The translations under genes were made by a program, and so were the position numbers. Below, piece by piece: positions 25,087 to 34,411 of a stretch of DNA of 64,000 bases. The DNA comes from Sphingomonadales bacterium (GTDB lineage: Bacteria; Pseudomonadota; Alphaproteobacteria; Sphingomonadales; Sphingomonadaceae). Under the pieces are notes generated by a model that did not search any database, was not told the DNA's origin, and worked only from the letters and a program-made list of their open reading frames with translations. Location: the NCBI GenBank assembly GCA_025362295.1, contig JANYGX010000017.1, forward strand, positions 142,599 through 206,598, written 5' to 3'. Each line of letters starts with the position of its first letter. The stretch's first letter is position 1.

Positions 25087-26503
25087 AAACTTTTTTGTGG
25101 CCCGGCAAAAACAGACGAACCCTACCAGCAAACTGACCAAACAGGATTCCGGCAAATCGCTTAAACGTCGATTGGTTGCTGTTGCAGCTGCCTGGACTAT
25201 TCCACTTTTGGTTTTAGGGGGTATTGGTCTTAACAAAGTTATCAGCAACGCTCTTACAACAAATTTTGACAAGCGCTTGTCTCAGTTTGTTGTCTCTTTA
25301 ATTGCAGCGAGCGAAATTGATCAGGCTGGTGATATTCACCTGACCAGGCCGCTGGGAGACCAGCGTTTTTTTGAAACTTTTTCGGGTCTCTACTATCAGG
25401 TTAATGTTAAAGGGCATCCGCCTTATCGTTCACGTTCCTTATGGGATCGTGCGCTTAATATAGATTTTGAGCAATTGTATTTCAGGGAGCATTTCAGTTC
25501 ACGGACCGAGTGGCCTACAGCAGAGCGATTACGTTTTGTTGAGCGTGATGCCATTTTGCCTGGCTCTTCAGAGGTGTATCGCTTCATCGTTGCCGAACGT
25601 GTTGATGAGCTCGAATTGCAGGTTGCCGGATTTCGAAAATCGCTAATATGGTCGCTGGTGGGGTTAGGCATCGGGTTGCTGGCGTTATCAAGTTTTCAGG
25701 CAACGTATGGCTTGTCACCTTTAAACAGAATCCGCACGGCCCTGGAAAAAATTCGTACTGGAACGGCCAGACGAATGGCACACAACTATCCGATGGAAAT
25801 TCAACCTCTGGCCAACGAAATCAACGCTCTTATAGAGCACACGGAAGAGGTGGCTGAACGTGCGCGCACCCATGCTGGTAATCTTGCACATGCGTTAAAA
25901 ACACCTATGGCAGTTTTGATGAATGAAGCGCAATCAAGACCAGGGGCGCTTGCCGATATTGTTACGAATCAGATTGAAACTATGCAGCGTCATGTTGATC
26001 ATCATCTTGCGCGGGCACGTGCTTTGGGTCGTCAGGCAACACTCACTGTGCGCACCCCTGTCATCGTTTCGGCGAACGGTTTAAAAAGAGCGCTGGAGCG
26101 CATTTATACCGATAAAAAAGTTTTAATATCAGTGGTTGGGGCTGAAACGTTGTCATTTAGTGGCGACAAACGTGATCTTGAGGAAATACTTGGTAATGTT
26201 ATGGATAATGCGTGCAAATATGGCGATGGTCAGGTGCTTGTGCAGGCTGTTGCAGATAATATTGATGATATATCTATGGTGAAAATTAGTGTTGAAGACA
26301 ATGGTGTAGGTATCCCTGACCCCGAACAGGTGCCCCTGTTTGAGCGGGGTGTCAGGCTAGATGAAAAGAAATCAGGCGCAGGCATCGGTTTATCCATTGT
26401 TAGAGATGTGGCCGAAATTTATGGTGGTCTGGCAAGCTTTGAAGCTTCTAAAGCGTTAGGTGGTTTGTGTGTGAATATATGGTTGCCAATGGCCGAGAAA
26501 TAA
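25064..26503 (+). CDS. Membrane sensor histidine kinase, partner of the upstream regulator
   Basis: A 479-residue PhoQ/FeuQ-like kinase. Two transmembrane helices (about residues 38-56 and 190-210) bracket a periplasmic domain, followed by HAMP-like (LSPLNRIRTALEKIRTG), a phosphoacceptor His in AGNLAHALKTPMAVLMNEA, and an ATPase domain (LGNVMDNACKYGDG, VEDNGVGIPD, GAGIGLSIVRDV). ATG at 25064 overlaps the regulator gene; the reading frame itself is open to a GTG at 25052. The HALKTP form of the H box is typical of this subgroup. Confidence 0.9.
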   Translation: MFLKIQLENFFVARQKQTNPTSKLTKQDSGKSLKRRLVAVAAAWTIPLLVLGGIGLNKVISNALTTNFDKRLSQFVVSLIAASEIDQAGDIHLTRPLGDQRFFETFSGLYYQVNVKGHPPYRSRSLWDRALNIDFEQLYFREHFSSRTEWPTAERLRFVERDAILPGSSEVYRFIVAERVDELELQVAGFRKSLIWSLVGLGIGLLALSSFQATYGLSPLNRIRTALEKIRTGTARRMAHNYPMEIQPLANEINALIEHTEEVAERARTHAGNLAHALKTPMAVLMNEAQSRPGALADIVTNQIETMQRHVDHHLARARALGRQATLTVRTPVIVSANGLKRALERIYTDKKVLISVVGAETLSFSGDKRDLEEILGNVMDNACKYGDGQVLVQAVADNIDDISMVKISVEDNGVGIPDPEQVPLFERGVRLDEKKSGAGIGLSIVRDVAEIYGGLASFEASKALGGLCVNIWLPMAEK

Positions 26504-26617
26504 AGGCTGAATTGTGTTAATTTTTGGCGTGCCGCAAATTTGCCATAAGCCATTCAGTATGAGTTCAGACAGAGTTTGATATGTAATAAACATAAATTAT
26601 CAACAAGGAAATCAATC

Positions 26618-27109
26618 ATGATTATTTCGCGGACACTCTCTAAATTCATGGCTATGCTTGGTATGGTGATATTAGTTTCAGCATGTGCAAATCAGAACAT
26701 AGGCACCAAAGAAGCTGTTGGCACGCTCGGTGGAGCCGCACTGGGTGGCTTGGCAGGCGCATCAATTGGTGGGCACGGTGAGGGTCGGGGTGTCGGCATT
26801 ATTCTTGGAACACTTGTCGGAGGCGTGATCGGCAATCAAATCGGTAATGGTCTCGACAAGACGGATCGCTTGACAGCGGAGCGTAACGCGCAACATGCAC
26901 TTGAAACATCACGATCGGGCGTACGCAGCGGTTGGTCGAACCCCGATAACGGTAACAGCGGTTATGTTGTTCCAAAACCTGCATACCAAGCCAGCAATGG
27001 AAACACCTGCCGGGAATATCAACAGGCTATAACTGTGGCTGGCAGAACCCAGCAGGCCTACGGTACAGCGTGTCGGCAGCCGGATGGAACTTGGCGGATA
27101 CAAAGTTAA
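26618..27109 (+). CDS. 17 kDa-antigen-like glycine-zipper lipoprotein
   Basis: A 163-residue outer-membrane lipoprotein candidate. The signal peptide ends in a lipobox VSAC, with the acylated Cys at about residue 22. After it comes a glycine-zipper stretch (GTLGGAALGGLAGASIGGHGEGRGVGIILGTLVGGVIGNQIG) as in Rickettsia 17 kDa surface antigen and related 2TM proteins, then a small C-terminal domain (TCREYQQAITVAGRTQQAYGTACRQPDGTWRI) which is also characteristic. ATG at 26618 has AAGGA eight bases upstream, preferred to the frame opening at 26576. Confidence 0.88.
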   Translation: MIISRTLSKFMAMLGMVILVSACANQNIGTKEAVGTLGGAALGGLAGASIGGHGEGRGVGIILGTLVGGVIGNQIGNGLDKTDRLTAERNAQHALETSRSGVRSGWSNPDNGNSGYVVPKPAYQASNGNTCREYQQAITVAGRTQQAYGTACRQPDGTWRIQS

Positions 27110-27153
27110 GCTTCGCTCTTGAATGCTCACATTGCAGGGGTTATGTGTCGAAC

Positions 27154-28152
27154 ATGACAATAATTCCTGTAACTGTTCTTACCGGCTTTCTCGGCGCTGG
27201 AAAAACCACACTTCTTAATCGCATTCTCACTGAAAACCATGGCAAAAAATATGCTGTGATTATCAACGAGTTTGGTGAAATTGGCATCGATAACGATCTT
27301 GTGGTCGATACCGATGAAGAGGTGTTTGAGATGAACAACGGCTGTGTGTGTTGCACAGTTCGCGGCGATCTTATTCGCATTATTGAAGGCTTGCTGAGGC
27401 GCAATCAAAAATTTGACGGCATACTGGTTGAAACAACGGGCCTAGCTAAGCCTGCACCGGTGGCTCAAACTTTTTTTGTGGATGATGATGTAAGGGCAAA
27501 AACCAGCCTCGATGCTATTGTGACAGTTGTAGACGCTAAAAATATTTTGGAGAGGCTTGCAGATACAGAAGCGGCTGCCGAGCAAATTGTATTTGCGGAT
27601 GTGATGTTGCTTAATAAAACTGATCTGGTGAGTGATGATGAACTGGCTAAAGTTGAATTAAGGTTGCGCAAACTGAACCCATTTGCTCATATCTATCAAA
27701 CAAAAAACTCTGATATTGCGCTTGATAAGATACTGGGTCGTGGCGCGTTCGATCTTGAAAGAATTATTTCACTTGATCCGGCGTTTTTAGACGAACACGT
27801 GCATCACGATCACGATCATCATCATCATCATCATAACCATGCACTAGATCACGATGAAGATATAACATCCTTGTCGCTGAGCACGGATAAGCCTTTGGAC
27901 GGCGATATGTTTATGCGTTGGATCAACCAGTTATCCGCCGAAAAGGGCGCTGATTTGTTGCGCTGGAAAGGCATATTGAATTTCAAGGGCGAAGATAAGC
28001 GTTTTGTGTTTCAAGCCGTTCACATGATAATGGATGGGAATGTCCAGAAACCGTGGCGTGCGGATGAAAAACGCTTGTCCCGGCTTGTTTTTATCGGTCG
28101 CGATCTTGATCGGGATGTTCTAAGGGCTGGTTTTGAAGGCACAATTGCATGA
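27154..28152 (+). CDS. CobW/ZNG1-type metal GTPase
   Basis: A 332-residue GTPase of the COG0523 group, metallochaperones mostly linked to zinc. Walker A is GFLGAGKTT at residues 11-19; the metal site CVCC (Cys64, Cys66, Cys67) is in NNGCVCCTVRGDL; the guanine motif is LNKTDLV. A histidine-rich loop (HVHHDHDHHHHHHNH) near residue 215 would bind zinc or another metal. The C-terminal CobW domain ends with the usual FQAVHMIMDG and LVFIGRDLDR. ATG at 27154 fits the family start. It overlaps the WD40 gene by four bases (ATGA). Confidence 0.92.
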   Translation: MTIIPVTVLTGFLGAGKTTLLNRILTENHGKKYAVIINEFGEIGIDNDLVVDTDEEVFEMNNGCVCCTVRGDLIRIIEGLLRRNQKFDGILVETTGLAKPAPVAQTFFVDDDVRAKTSLDAIVTVVDAKNILERLADTEAAAEQIVFADVMLLNKTDLVSDDELAKVELRLRKLNPFAHIYQTKNSDIALDKILGRGAFDLERIISLDPAFLDEHVHHDHDHHHHHHNHALDHDEDITSLSLSTDKPLDGDMFMRWINQLSAEKGADLLRWKGILNFKGEDKRFVFQAVHMIMDGNVQKPWRADEKRLSRLVFIGRDLDRDVLRAGFEGTIA

Positions 28153-29150
28153 CAGCCGAGCAAGGGGGCTTGCTCGGTAAGCGCGGCATGGCATTGGCCC
28201 ATGGTGGCTATGGCTTAAGTGTCGTTGCTCTTAAATCAAGCGTTGCGATTGTTTATAGCGATGGACGAATAAGTTTTGGCGGTGAAAATCCCACTGTTGT
28301 CACGAGCGATACAATTTTGTCATCTTGCTCAAGCACGGATACGGCAAGCATAGTCTTAGGTACAGACAAAGGCAGAGTATTAAGGGTGCAGGCGGATGGC
28401 AGGGTGGACGTTATTGCCAATATTGGCCTAAACAAATGGGTGGAGCATGTGGCGCAGTCGTCAGTGTCTCATGCTTTGGTCGCAGCCGTTGGCAAGCAAG
28501 TCTGCGTTATACAAGAGAATGCTGATCTTCAAATGTTTATAGCACACCCTAGTGCAATCACAGGTATTGCATTTGACCCTAAAGGCAAACGCCTCGCAGC
28601 CAGTCATTATGGTGGCGTGACGCTCAGCTGGGTGTCTGGCAGTGGGAGCGGAGTCGCATTACCATGGAAAGGATCTCACACAGCGCTTACGTGGTCACCG
28701 GATGGCACACATGTTGTGACTGCAATGCAAGAATGCGCGCTGCACGGATGGCGCATCAAAGACAAGGCCAATATGCGTATGGCAGGCTACCCTGGCAAAA
28801 CCCGGTCTATGGCCTGGACACATAAATCCCGCTGGCTCGCGACATCGGGCGCGCAGGCTGTCGTATGCTGGCCTTTTTTCCATAAAGACGGCCCTATGGG
28901 CAAGGCGCCACTTGAATTGCCCGGTCACGGGCCTGCCGTCACGCGCATCGCCGTTATGACAGACGACGATTACATCGCCGCTGGCTATGACGACGGTGCG
29001 GTTACCTTGTTCAGGTTCGAGGATCAAAGCGAACTTATGATCGCTCCAGAAAATGGTTCTCCAGTGAGTGGCGCAGCCTTTTCCCATGACGGCACAACAC
29101 TTGGCTTTGTAAGGGAAGACGGCTCTGGAGGCATTTTGCCAATACGCTAG
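28149..29150 (+). CDS. WD40-repeat beta-propeller protein
   Basis: A 333-residue protein made of WD40-like repeats: units such as ITGIAFDPKGKRLAASHYGGVTLSW, TALTWSPDGTHVVTAMQECALHGW, SMAWTHKSRWLATSGAQAVVCW and VTRIAVMTDDDYIAAGYDDGAVTLF recur about every 40-45 residues, enough for a seven-bladed propeller. No signal peptide is visible. Start overlaps the CobW gene as ATGA, so the two are translationally coupled. Pairing of a COG0523 GTPase with a WD40 protein suggests the propeller is its client or scaffold; I infer this from linkage only. Confidence 0.85.
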   Translation: MTAEQGGLLGKRGMALAHGGYGLSVVALKSSVAIVYSDGRISFGGENPTVVTSDTILSSCSSTDTASIVLGTDKGRVLRVQADGRVDVIANIGLNKWVEHVAQSSVSHALVAAVGKQVCVIQENADLQMFIAHPSAITGIAFDPKGKRLAASHYGGVTLSWVSGSGSGVALPWKGSHTALTWSPDGTHVVTAMQECALHGWRIKDKANMRMAGYPGKTRSMAWTHKSRWLATSGAQAVVCWPFFHKDGPMGKAPLELPGHGPAVTRIAVMTDDDYIAAGYDDGAVTLFRFEDQSELMIAPENGSPVSGAAFSHDGTTLGFVREDGSGGILPIR

Positions 29151-29233
29151 AACACGCCGACAAAAGCATTTGTAGATTCAATCCGAAGTTTGCGCTAGGT
29201 TATAACAATAAAACCAATAAACGGGAGTTGATA

Positions 29234-31063
29234 ATGATTTCAAATCGTCGCGAGTTTCTTCTTTATTCAACAGCAGCTGCAAGCCTTTCATCGTCATTTG
29301 TTTGCAACAGCGTTTATGGTGCAAAGGCAGGTTCCGGCAATCCGGCGCTTGCGACACTGCTGGCAAGTTTTGCTGATGAAATGCTGGCAAAGTCGCCAGA
29401 AACATGCACCAGTCTTGGGTTGGATTCGGCGGCACGGGCTATTCAAAAAACCCGACTTGATGATCGCTCCCTTGGTTCTGTAACAACGCGCGTGGCAGAC
29501 AGTATTGACCGTAAAAATCGTTTGCAAGCCATTGAACGGAATGCATTAAAAGGTTTAGATGCAACATATTATGACGCTGTCGTCTACAGTCTTGACAGTA
29601 TTATTGCCGGTGGCAAATTCAGCTATGGTGATCCAGCAGTGGTTTCCCCATATGTTGTCAGTCAGCAACATGGATCATTCAATGATTTACCAGAGTTTCT
29701 GGATTCTCAACATTTGATCAGTAACAAGGCAGATGCAGACAGTTATCTTGTACGTCTTGAACTCATAGCCACGGCCATGGATCAAGAAACCGAACGTTTG
29801 AGCAGAGACGCCGCGCAAGGCGTTATGTTGCCAGATTATTTAATGGCAACAGCCCTTGGCGAAATGACGGATATACGCAATACCAAGCCAGCAGAAAGCC
29901 GCATGGTCACGTCCGTTGCCTCCCGCGCGACTGCTAAAAACATTGCCGGTGATTACGCTAACGCAGCAGGCAAAATTGTTACTGATAAAATATACCCGGC
30001 ACTGGACAGGCAAATTGCTGCGCTCAAGGCTATTCAACCGAAGACTAATCATGATGCCGGTGTATGGAAATTGCCGGATGGTGAAGCCTATTATGCCTGG
30101 GCACTTAAAAACGGGACCACGACCACGCTCACGCCCGACGAGGTGCACACTATCGGTCTTGACCAATCAAAAGAACTTGATGTGCGCATGGACGCACTGC
30201 TCAAAAAGCAGGGTATGAGCGTCGGCACAGTGGGTGAACGTATGGCGGCACTCACAAAAGATCCGCGCTTTGTTTTCCCAAACACCGATGATGGCCGAGC
30301 ACAGATCATCAGCTATCTGAATGGACGGATTGCAGCGCTGCGGCCCATCACGCGCAAAATTTCACGCATGGGTTTGAAGGCTGATGTGCAAGTCAAGCGC
30401 GTGCCGGTCGATATCCAGAATGGTTCAGCCTTGGGTTACATGAATTTCGCTTCTCTGGATGGTAAACGCCCAGCTATTTATTATGTCAATCTGGCCGACA
30501 ACGCCAACTGGCCGAAGTGGCAACTGCCATCGCTAACAGCGCATGAGGCTATTCCGGGCCATGCCTGGCAGGGTGCTTATTTGGCTGAGAAGCATGACGA
30601 TTTGCCTCTGATTGCCTCACTTATGCAGTTCAATGCCTTTGTGGAAGGCTGGGCACTTTACGCAGAACAGCTGGCTGATGAATATGGTTTGTATGTTAAT
30701 GATCCCTTTGGCGAACTGGGCTATTTGCAGGCCATTAAGTTCCGTGCCAATCGCTTGGTGGTTGATACCGGCCTTCACGCCAAGCGCTGGGGCAGGGAGC
30801 AAGCGATTGACTGGATGACAGCTGCCAGTGGCCGCACCAAAAAAGCCATTACCAGCGAGGTTGATCGCTATAGTGCAGGGCCGGGTCAGGCTTGCGGGTA
30901 CAAGATTGGCCAGAATGAAATTCTGCGCTTGCGCGAGAAAGCCAAAACAAATTTGGGTGGCAAGTTCGACATCCGTGATTTTAACGACCGGATCGTGCAA
31001 ACAGGCGGTGTGCCTCTGGCTGTGCTGGAGAGCGTGGTAGACCGCTATATTGCGGGTGCATGA
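29234..31063 (+). CDS. DUF885 family protein, Tat-exported
   Basis: A 609-residue protein with a twin-arginine signal (SNRREFLLYSTAAASLSSS). The rest is a DUF885 protein: LTAHEAIPGHAWQ (about residues 435-447) and NAFVEGWALYAEQLADEYGLY hold the His and Glu residues that look like a zinc-metalloprotease site, and YSAGPGQACGYKIGQNEI is also typical. Family members are thought to be carboxypeptidase-like but few are studied. The ATG at 29234 has GGGAG seven bases upstream; the frame opens at a TTG two codons earlier. A flippase gene follows on the same strand. Confidence 0.87.
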   Translation: MISNRREFLLYSTAAASLSSSFVCNSVYGAKAGSGNPALATLLASFADEMLAKSPETCTSLGLDSAARAIQKTRLDDRSLGSVTTRVADSIDRKNRLQAIERNALKGLDATYYDAVVYSLDSIIAGGKFSYGDPAVVSPYVVSQQHGSFNDLPEFLDSQHLISNKADADSYLVRLELIATAMDQETERLSRDAAQGVMLPDYLMATALGEMTDIRNTKPAESRMVTSVASRATAKNIAGDYANAAGKIVTDKIYPALDRQIAALKAIQPKTNHDAGVWKLPDGEAYYAWALKNGTTTTLTPDEVHTIGLDQSKELDVRMDALLKKQGMSVGTVGERMAALTKDPRFVFPNTDDGRAQIISYLNGRIAALRPITRKISRMGLKADVQVKRVPVDIQNGSALGYMNFASLDGKRPAIYYVNLADNANWPKWQLPSLTAHEAIPGHAWQGAYLAEKHDDLPLIASLMQFNAFVEGWALYAEQLADEYGLYVNDPFGELGYLQAIKFRANRLVVDTGLHAKRWGREQAIDWMTAASGRTKKAITSEVDRYSAGPGQACGYKIGQNEILRLREKAKTNLGGKFDIRDFNDRIVQTGGVPLAVLESVVDRYIAGA

Positions 31064-31096
31064 GTATTACTCTTCCAGCCAGGCGGCAGTAGCCCC

Positions 31097-32521
31097 TTGA
31101 TATCGACCACCTCGACTATAGTTTCTGGTGCGCGCAATACGGCACTTGCGTTCATTCTGCGCCTTGGTGGCCGCTTGCCATTTCTGCTGATTGCTGGCTG
31201 GCTTTATGGTGTATCGCCAATGGGTCGCTTTGCCTATGCAACTTGGGCGGCTGAGCTGGTTGGGGTGCTGGCAACCGTCGGTCTGCGGCATGGATTGACA
31301 GCACATCTGACGGCAGCATTAGACAAAAATCGTGCGGCATGCGAAGGCCTGGCACTTGGCCTAGTGGCCGCACTGTTCAGTGCGCTGGTGTTGATGAAGC
31401 ACCCAGGCTTGATGTTTCCCTATGGTGCGCGCTCCATTGGCGAACGATTGTTTCCACTCATTATAATTGCGCTTGTTGCCAGTGATATTCTGTTGGTAAG
31501 TCTGGCTTACACACATAATCTGAAGCCGCAAATAACGGCGCGTGCCCTTGTTGAGCCTTGGGTGCTGACTATTTTTGCGCTCGGCTTCGCATATACGCGA
31601 TATAAGGCTGATGGATTGCTGATCGCTTATGTGCTCTCGCAACTGGCTGCGACAGCTGTATTTGTTCAAGCTTTTCGCGCATCTTTCAAACCTGTGATGG
31701 TATCGGTTGCAGATGTTTTCCGGCTTATGATGAACAGTCTGACTTTATGGGCGGCTGATGCTGTCGAGCTTGGTCAGCGCCGTGTTGACGTGCTTATTCT
31801 CGGCCAGCTGGCCACACCCCATGCCGTGGGTTTGTATTACACTGCATTTCAGGTGGCGACCTTAGTGCAGAAAATGCGTTTGAGTGTCGAGCCGATTATG
31901 GCTCCCGTAATGGCAAAGCTTACGCAGGATCAAGATAAAAAAGCTGCCGCGATACAGCTTGATCAGGTGCGGTTCTGGCTGTTCTCAATCCAGCTGGGCA
32001 TCGTGCTGGCGCTTGCCACGCAGGCTCATGTAATCATGGGGTTGATTGGCCCCAGTTTTGCCGAAGGTGCCATTGTGATGATCCTTATGCTTGTTGCCGA
32101 ACTGTTGTGGGGCAGCTTTGGCATTGCCGAAATCCCATTGTTGTATGCAACACCCCACCGCAACCTGCTGATCGGTTTTGCCGCGATTGTGCTGGAGACC
32201 AGTGTCGCACTTGTTCTCGTGCCAAGATACGGTGCCATGGGAGCGGCTATTGCGTTGATTTCAGCCTTTGCCCTGGCAGCCATCTGGAAAACGCTGGCGA
32301 CCGCCAAACTTTTAGGTGCAAAACCGCACTTCCAACGCTTTATATGGCCGCTGATTGCGGGGGCTTTGGGTTTGCTTGTTTCACTCAGCGTCAGCCACTT
32401 TGTGAATGACCTCTCTGGTGCTATACTCAGTTTATTGTGTTTTATAGGGTTTTATGCCGGAACACTTTGGTTTTTGGGCTACAATGCTGAAGATAAGCAA
32501 CTTTTTCGCCGACTCACATGA
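31097..32521 (+). CDS. Polysaccharide/lipid flippase-like membrane protein
   Basis: A 474-residue protein with about 12-14 hydrophobic helices, of the Wzx/MurJ/MATE-like superfamily (oligosaccharide flippases). Visible family traits are the early LAFILRLGGRLPFLLIAGWLYGVSPMGRFAYATWAAELV and the ALIGPSF-type and YGAMGAAIALI segments in the middle and second half. The start is TTG at 31097; an AGGCGG stands upstream, but no ATG is available in frame. What it moves is unknown; no glycosyltransferases surround it. It is followed ten bases later by a reductase gene. Confidence 0.75.
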   Translation: MISTTSTIVSGARNTALAFILRLGGRLPFLLIAGWLYGVSPMGRFAYATWAAELVGVLATVGLRHGLTAHLTAALDKNRAACEGLALGLVAALFSALVLMKHPGLMFPYGARSIGERLFPLIIIALVASDILLVSLAYTHNLKPQITARALVEPWVLTIFALGFAYTRYKADGLLIAYVLSQLAATAVFVQAFRASFKPVMVSVADVFRLMMNSLTLWAADAVELGQRRVDVLILGQLATPHAVGLYYTAFQVATLVQKMRLSVEPIMAPVMAKLTQDQDKKAAAIQLDQVRFWLFSIQLGIVLALATQAHVIMGLIGPSFAEGAIVMILMLVAELLWGSFGIAEIPLLYATPHRNLLIGFAAIVLETSVALVLVPRYGAMGAAIALISAFALAAIWKTLATAKLLGAKPHFQRFIWPLIAGALGLLVSLSVSHFVNDLSGAILSLLCFIGFYAGTLWFLGYNAEDKQLFRRLT

Positions 32522-32531
32522 AGGATTATCA

Positions 32532-33530
32532 ATGACTGAAAACACCACAGTTCGCCTTGCCAAACGACCAACAGGCATGGTTACAGCAGATTGCTTCACC
32601 ATTGCCAAAGAGCCTGTGCGCCAACCCGCGCATAATGAAGTGTTGGTGCGTGTGGATTACATCTCGCTTGATCCGGCAATGCGCGGTTGGCTTAATGAAG
32701 GTAAATCCTACATTCCGCCCGTCGGCATTGGCGATGTTATGCGCTCTGGCAGTGTTGGCGAAGTGCTTGCTTCTGGTTCATCTGAATTACAGGTTGGTGA
32801 TTTTGTCTATGGCCCAATGGGTGTGCAATCTTACTACACCGGTTTGGCCAAAGAGCTCTCAAAAGTTGATCCGAACCTCGCACCATTGCCGCGCTATCTG
32901 GGTGGACTTGGTATGCCGGGGATGACAGCCTATTTTGGCCTTATGGAAACCGGCCAGTATAAGGATGGGGAAACGCTGGTGGTCTCCGGTGCATCTGGGG
33001 CTGTCGGCGCGCTTGTCGGGCAAATTGCCAAACTCAAAGGCGGCCGCGTTATTGGCATTGCCGGCGGGGCCGACAAATGCACATATTGTGTTGAAGAACT
33101 CGGTTTTGATGCGTGCATTGATTACAAGAACGAGAATGTACCAGCACGACTGAAAGAGCTCCTCCCCAAAGGTCTGGATGTTTATTTTGACAATGTGGGT
33201 GGTGATATTCTTGAGGCCTGCATGGATAATTTACGCCCTAAAGCCCGCGTGGTTATATGCGGAGCGATTGCCGGCTATAACGACTGGAGCAAAATAAAAG
33301 GCCCGCGCAACTATCTAAACCTGCTGGTTTACAACGCGCGCATGGAAGGCTTTGTGGTGTTCAACTTTGCCAATAGATACGCTGAAGGGCAGGCTGCGAT
33401 GGTGAAGTGGATGTCTGAAGGCAAGCTTAAATTCCGTGAAGATATTCAAGAGGGTATTGAGCGTTTTCCAGAGGTGCTCAATATGCTGTTTACGGGCGCG
33501 AATTTTGGCAAACTGGTTTTAAAGGTTTGA
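32532..33530 (+). CDS. NADP-dependent medium-chain reductase (CurA-like)
   Basis: A 332-residue zinc-free MDR protein, similar to leukotriene B4 dehydrogenase and E. coli CurA, which reduce conjugated double bonds with NADPH. Markers are DYISLDPAMRGWL, the nucleotide loop VSGASGAVGALVGQIAKLKGGRVIGIAGG (about residues 150-178) and LPKGLDVYFDNVGGDILEA. Start at 32532 has AAGGA upstream; the frame extends artificially to 32454 inside the flippase gene. It is the last gene before a gene-poor patch. Confidence 0.9.
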   Translation: MTENTTVRLAKRPTGMVTADCFTIAKEPVRQPAHNEVLVRVDYISLDPAMRGWLNEGKSYIPPVGIGDVMRSGSVGEVLASGSSELQVGDFVYGPMGVQSYYTGLAKELSKVDPNLAPLPRYLGGLGMPGMTAYFGLMETGQYKDGETLVVSGASGAVGALVGQIAKLKGGRVIGIAGGADKCTYCVEELGFDACIDYKNENVPARLKELLPKGLDVYFDNVGGDILEACMDNLRPKARVVICGAIAGYNDWSKIKGPRNYLNLLVYNARMEGFVVFNFANRYAEGQAAMVKWMSEGKLKFREDIQEGIERFPEVLNMLFTGANFGKLVLKV

Positions 33531-33663
33531 AGTCGCAACCAACGGCTGTGTGGTAAAAAGTGGCCTGCGGCCACGTGTGACAAAAGCTTTTCTCATTGAT
33601 TAATACCAACCGCCCGATGACGTGACTTGGTTTGGGAATTCATTGATATACACCTCCCTTCGT

Positions 33664-33685
33664 CATGCCGACATGCGTCGGCATG
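33664..33685. repeat. REP-like perfect palindrome
   Basis: CATGCCGAC-ATGC-GTCGGCATG has 9-base arms that pair perfectly. It has no following T-run, so it is more like one of the short interspersed palindromes common in alphaproteobacterial intergenic DNA than a terminator, although it could end transcription of the reductase gene 130 bases upstream. Confidence 0.6.
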
Positions 33686-33781
33686 GCGGGTGATAGCAAT
33701 CATCATCCCACGAATGATGCTGTGCGCAGATGCAAACCGACAGCACTCCATGTAAGTCAACTCATAGGGCAATTGGTATGG

Positions 33782-33817
33782 TCTCCAATAACGTCTATTC
33801 ATGGCACCTTTGGCTGG
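33782..33817 (+). repeat. 36-base direct repeat, left copy
   Basis: Matches 36536-36571 at 34 of 36 positions (differences at the 6th and 27th bases). Core is ATAACGTCTATTCATGGCAC. The two copies lie outside the inverted repeats at 33882 and 36487. Confidence 0.75.
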
Positions 33818-33881
33818 AATCTAAAACCGGCCGAACCCTCGCCAAAGCCAAACCGGGGCCAAAGCCGATGAAGAAAAAAGG

Positions 33882-33909
33882 GGTTAGGTAACGTGTCAGC
33901 GGAACCTAC
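33882..33909 (+). repeat. 28-base inverted repeat, left copy
   Basis: Pairs in inverse orientation with 36487-36514 at 25 of 28 positions; shared core is GTAACGTGTCA...CGGAACCT. The HlyD remnant starts inside this repeat. Confidence 0.7.
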
Positions 33910-34411
33910 TGCCGTTCAGCAGCTTGCCGTGCACACCATCGGCGGTGCCGTGCAGGCGGCTCAGGCGTTGCTGGTGCTGGTGCCCAGAGATAGCCCGCTG
34001 GTGGTCGAGGCGCAGGTGGAGAACAAGGACATCGGCTTCCTGAAAGTTGGCCAGCCGGTGCGGGTGAAGATCGATGCCTTTCCGTTCACAGATTACGGCG
34101 TGATCGATGGCACGCTTGTCGGCCTCTCCAACGATGCCATCCAAGATGATAAGCCAGCACCTGCCAGCGCTGGCGGCGCCGAGCGCAGCCGACCGCATCT
34201 CTATTATCTAGCCCGCATCAGCCTGAAGCAGCGCAGCATCCGCGCCTGTGCAGGCCTCGGGCGGCGACAGGCGAGCCAGTGCCCGCGCCACATCCCGCTG
34301 CAGCCGGGCATGAGCGTGGAGGCAGAAATCCTCACCGGCAGCCGACCGATCATCAACTACCTGCTCAGCCCGATATTAAAGGGCATCGATGAAGCAGGGA
34401 GGGAGCGGTAG
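33893..34411 (+). pseudogene. Remnant of a type I secretion HlyD-family adaptor
   Basis: The 172-residue frame corresponds to the C-terminal third of an HlyD-type membrane fusion protein: VPRDSPLVVEAQVENKDIGFLKVGQPVRVKIDAFPFTDYG, the PLQPGMSVEAEILTGSRPIINYLLSPI end and the final GIDEAGRER are unmistakable. About 300 N-terminal residues including the membrane anchor and coiled coil are missing, and no ABC transporter is next to it. The start GTG lies in a repeat, and the segment RACAGLGRRQASQCPRHI looks frame-disturbed. It is more G+C rich than the neighbourhood, which points to transfer. Confidence 0.75.

Larger units (their letters stand above)
33531..33881. other. Gene-free stretch with palindrome and repeat
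   Basis: No coding region is supported here. It contains a perfect palindrome at 33664-33685 and the left copy of a 36-base repeat at 33782-33817. A short frame from 33779 to 33891 encodes a lysine-rich tail (ends KPMKKKGVR) that reads like the end of a lost gene, but nothing upstream continues it. Confidence 0.6.

Noticed and set aside
33779..33891. Lysine-rich short frame as a real gene.
   Set aside because: Only 37 codons, partly made of the repeated sequence, and no ribosome binding site.
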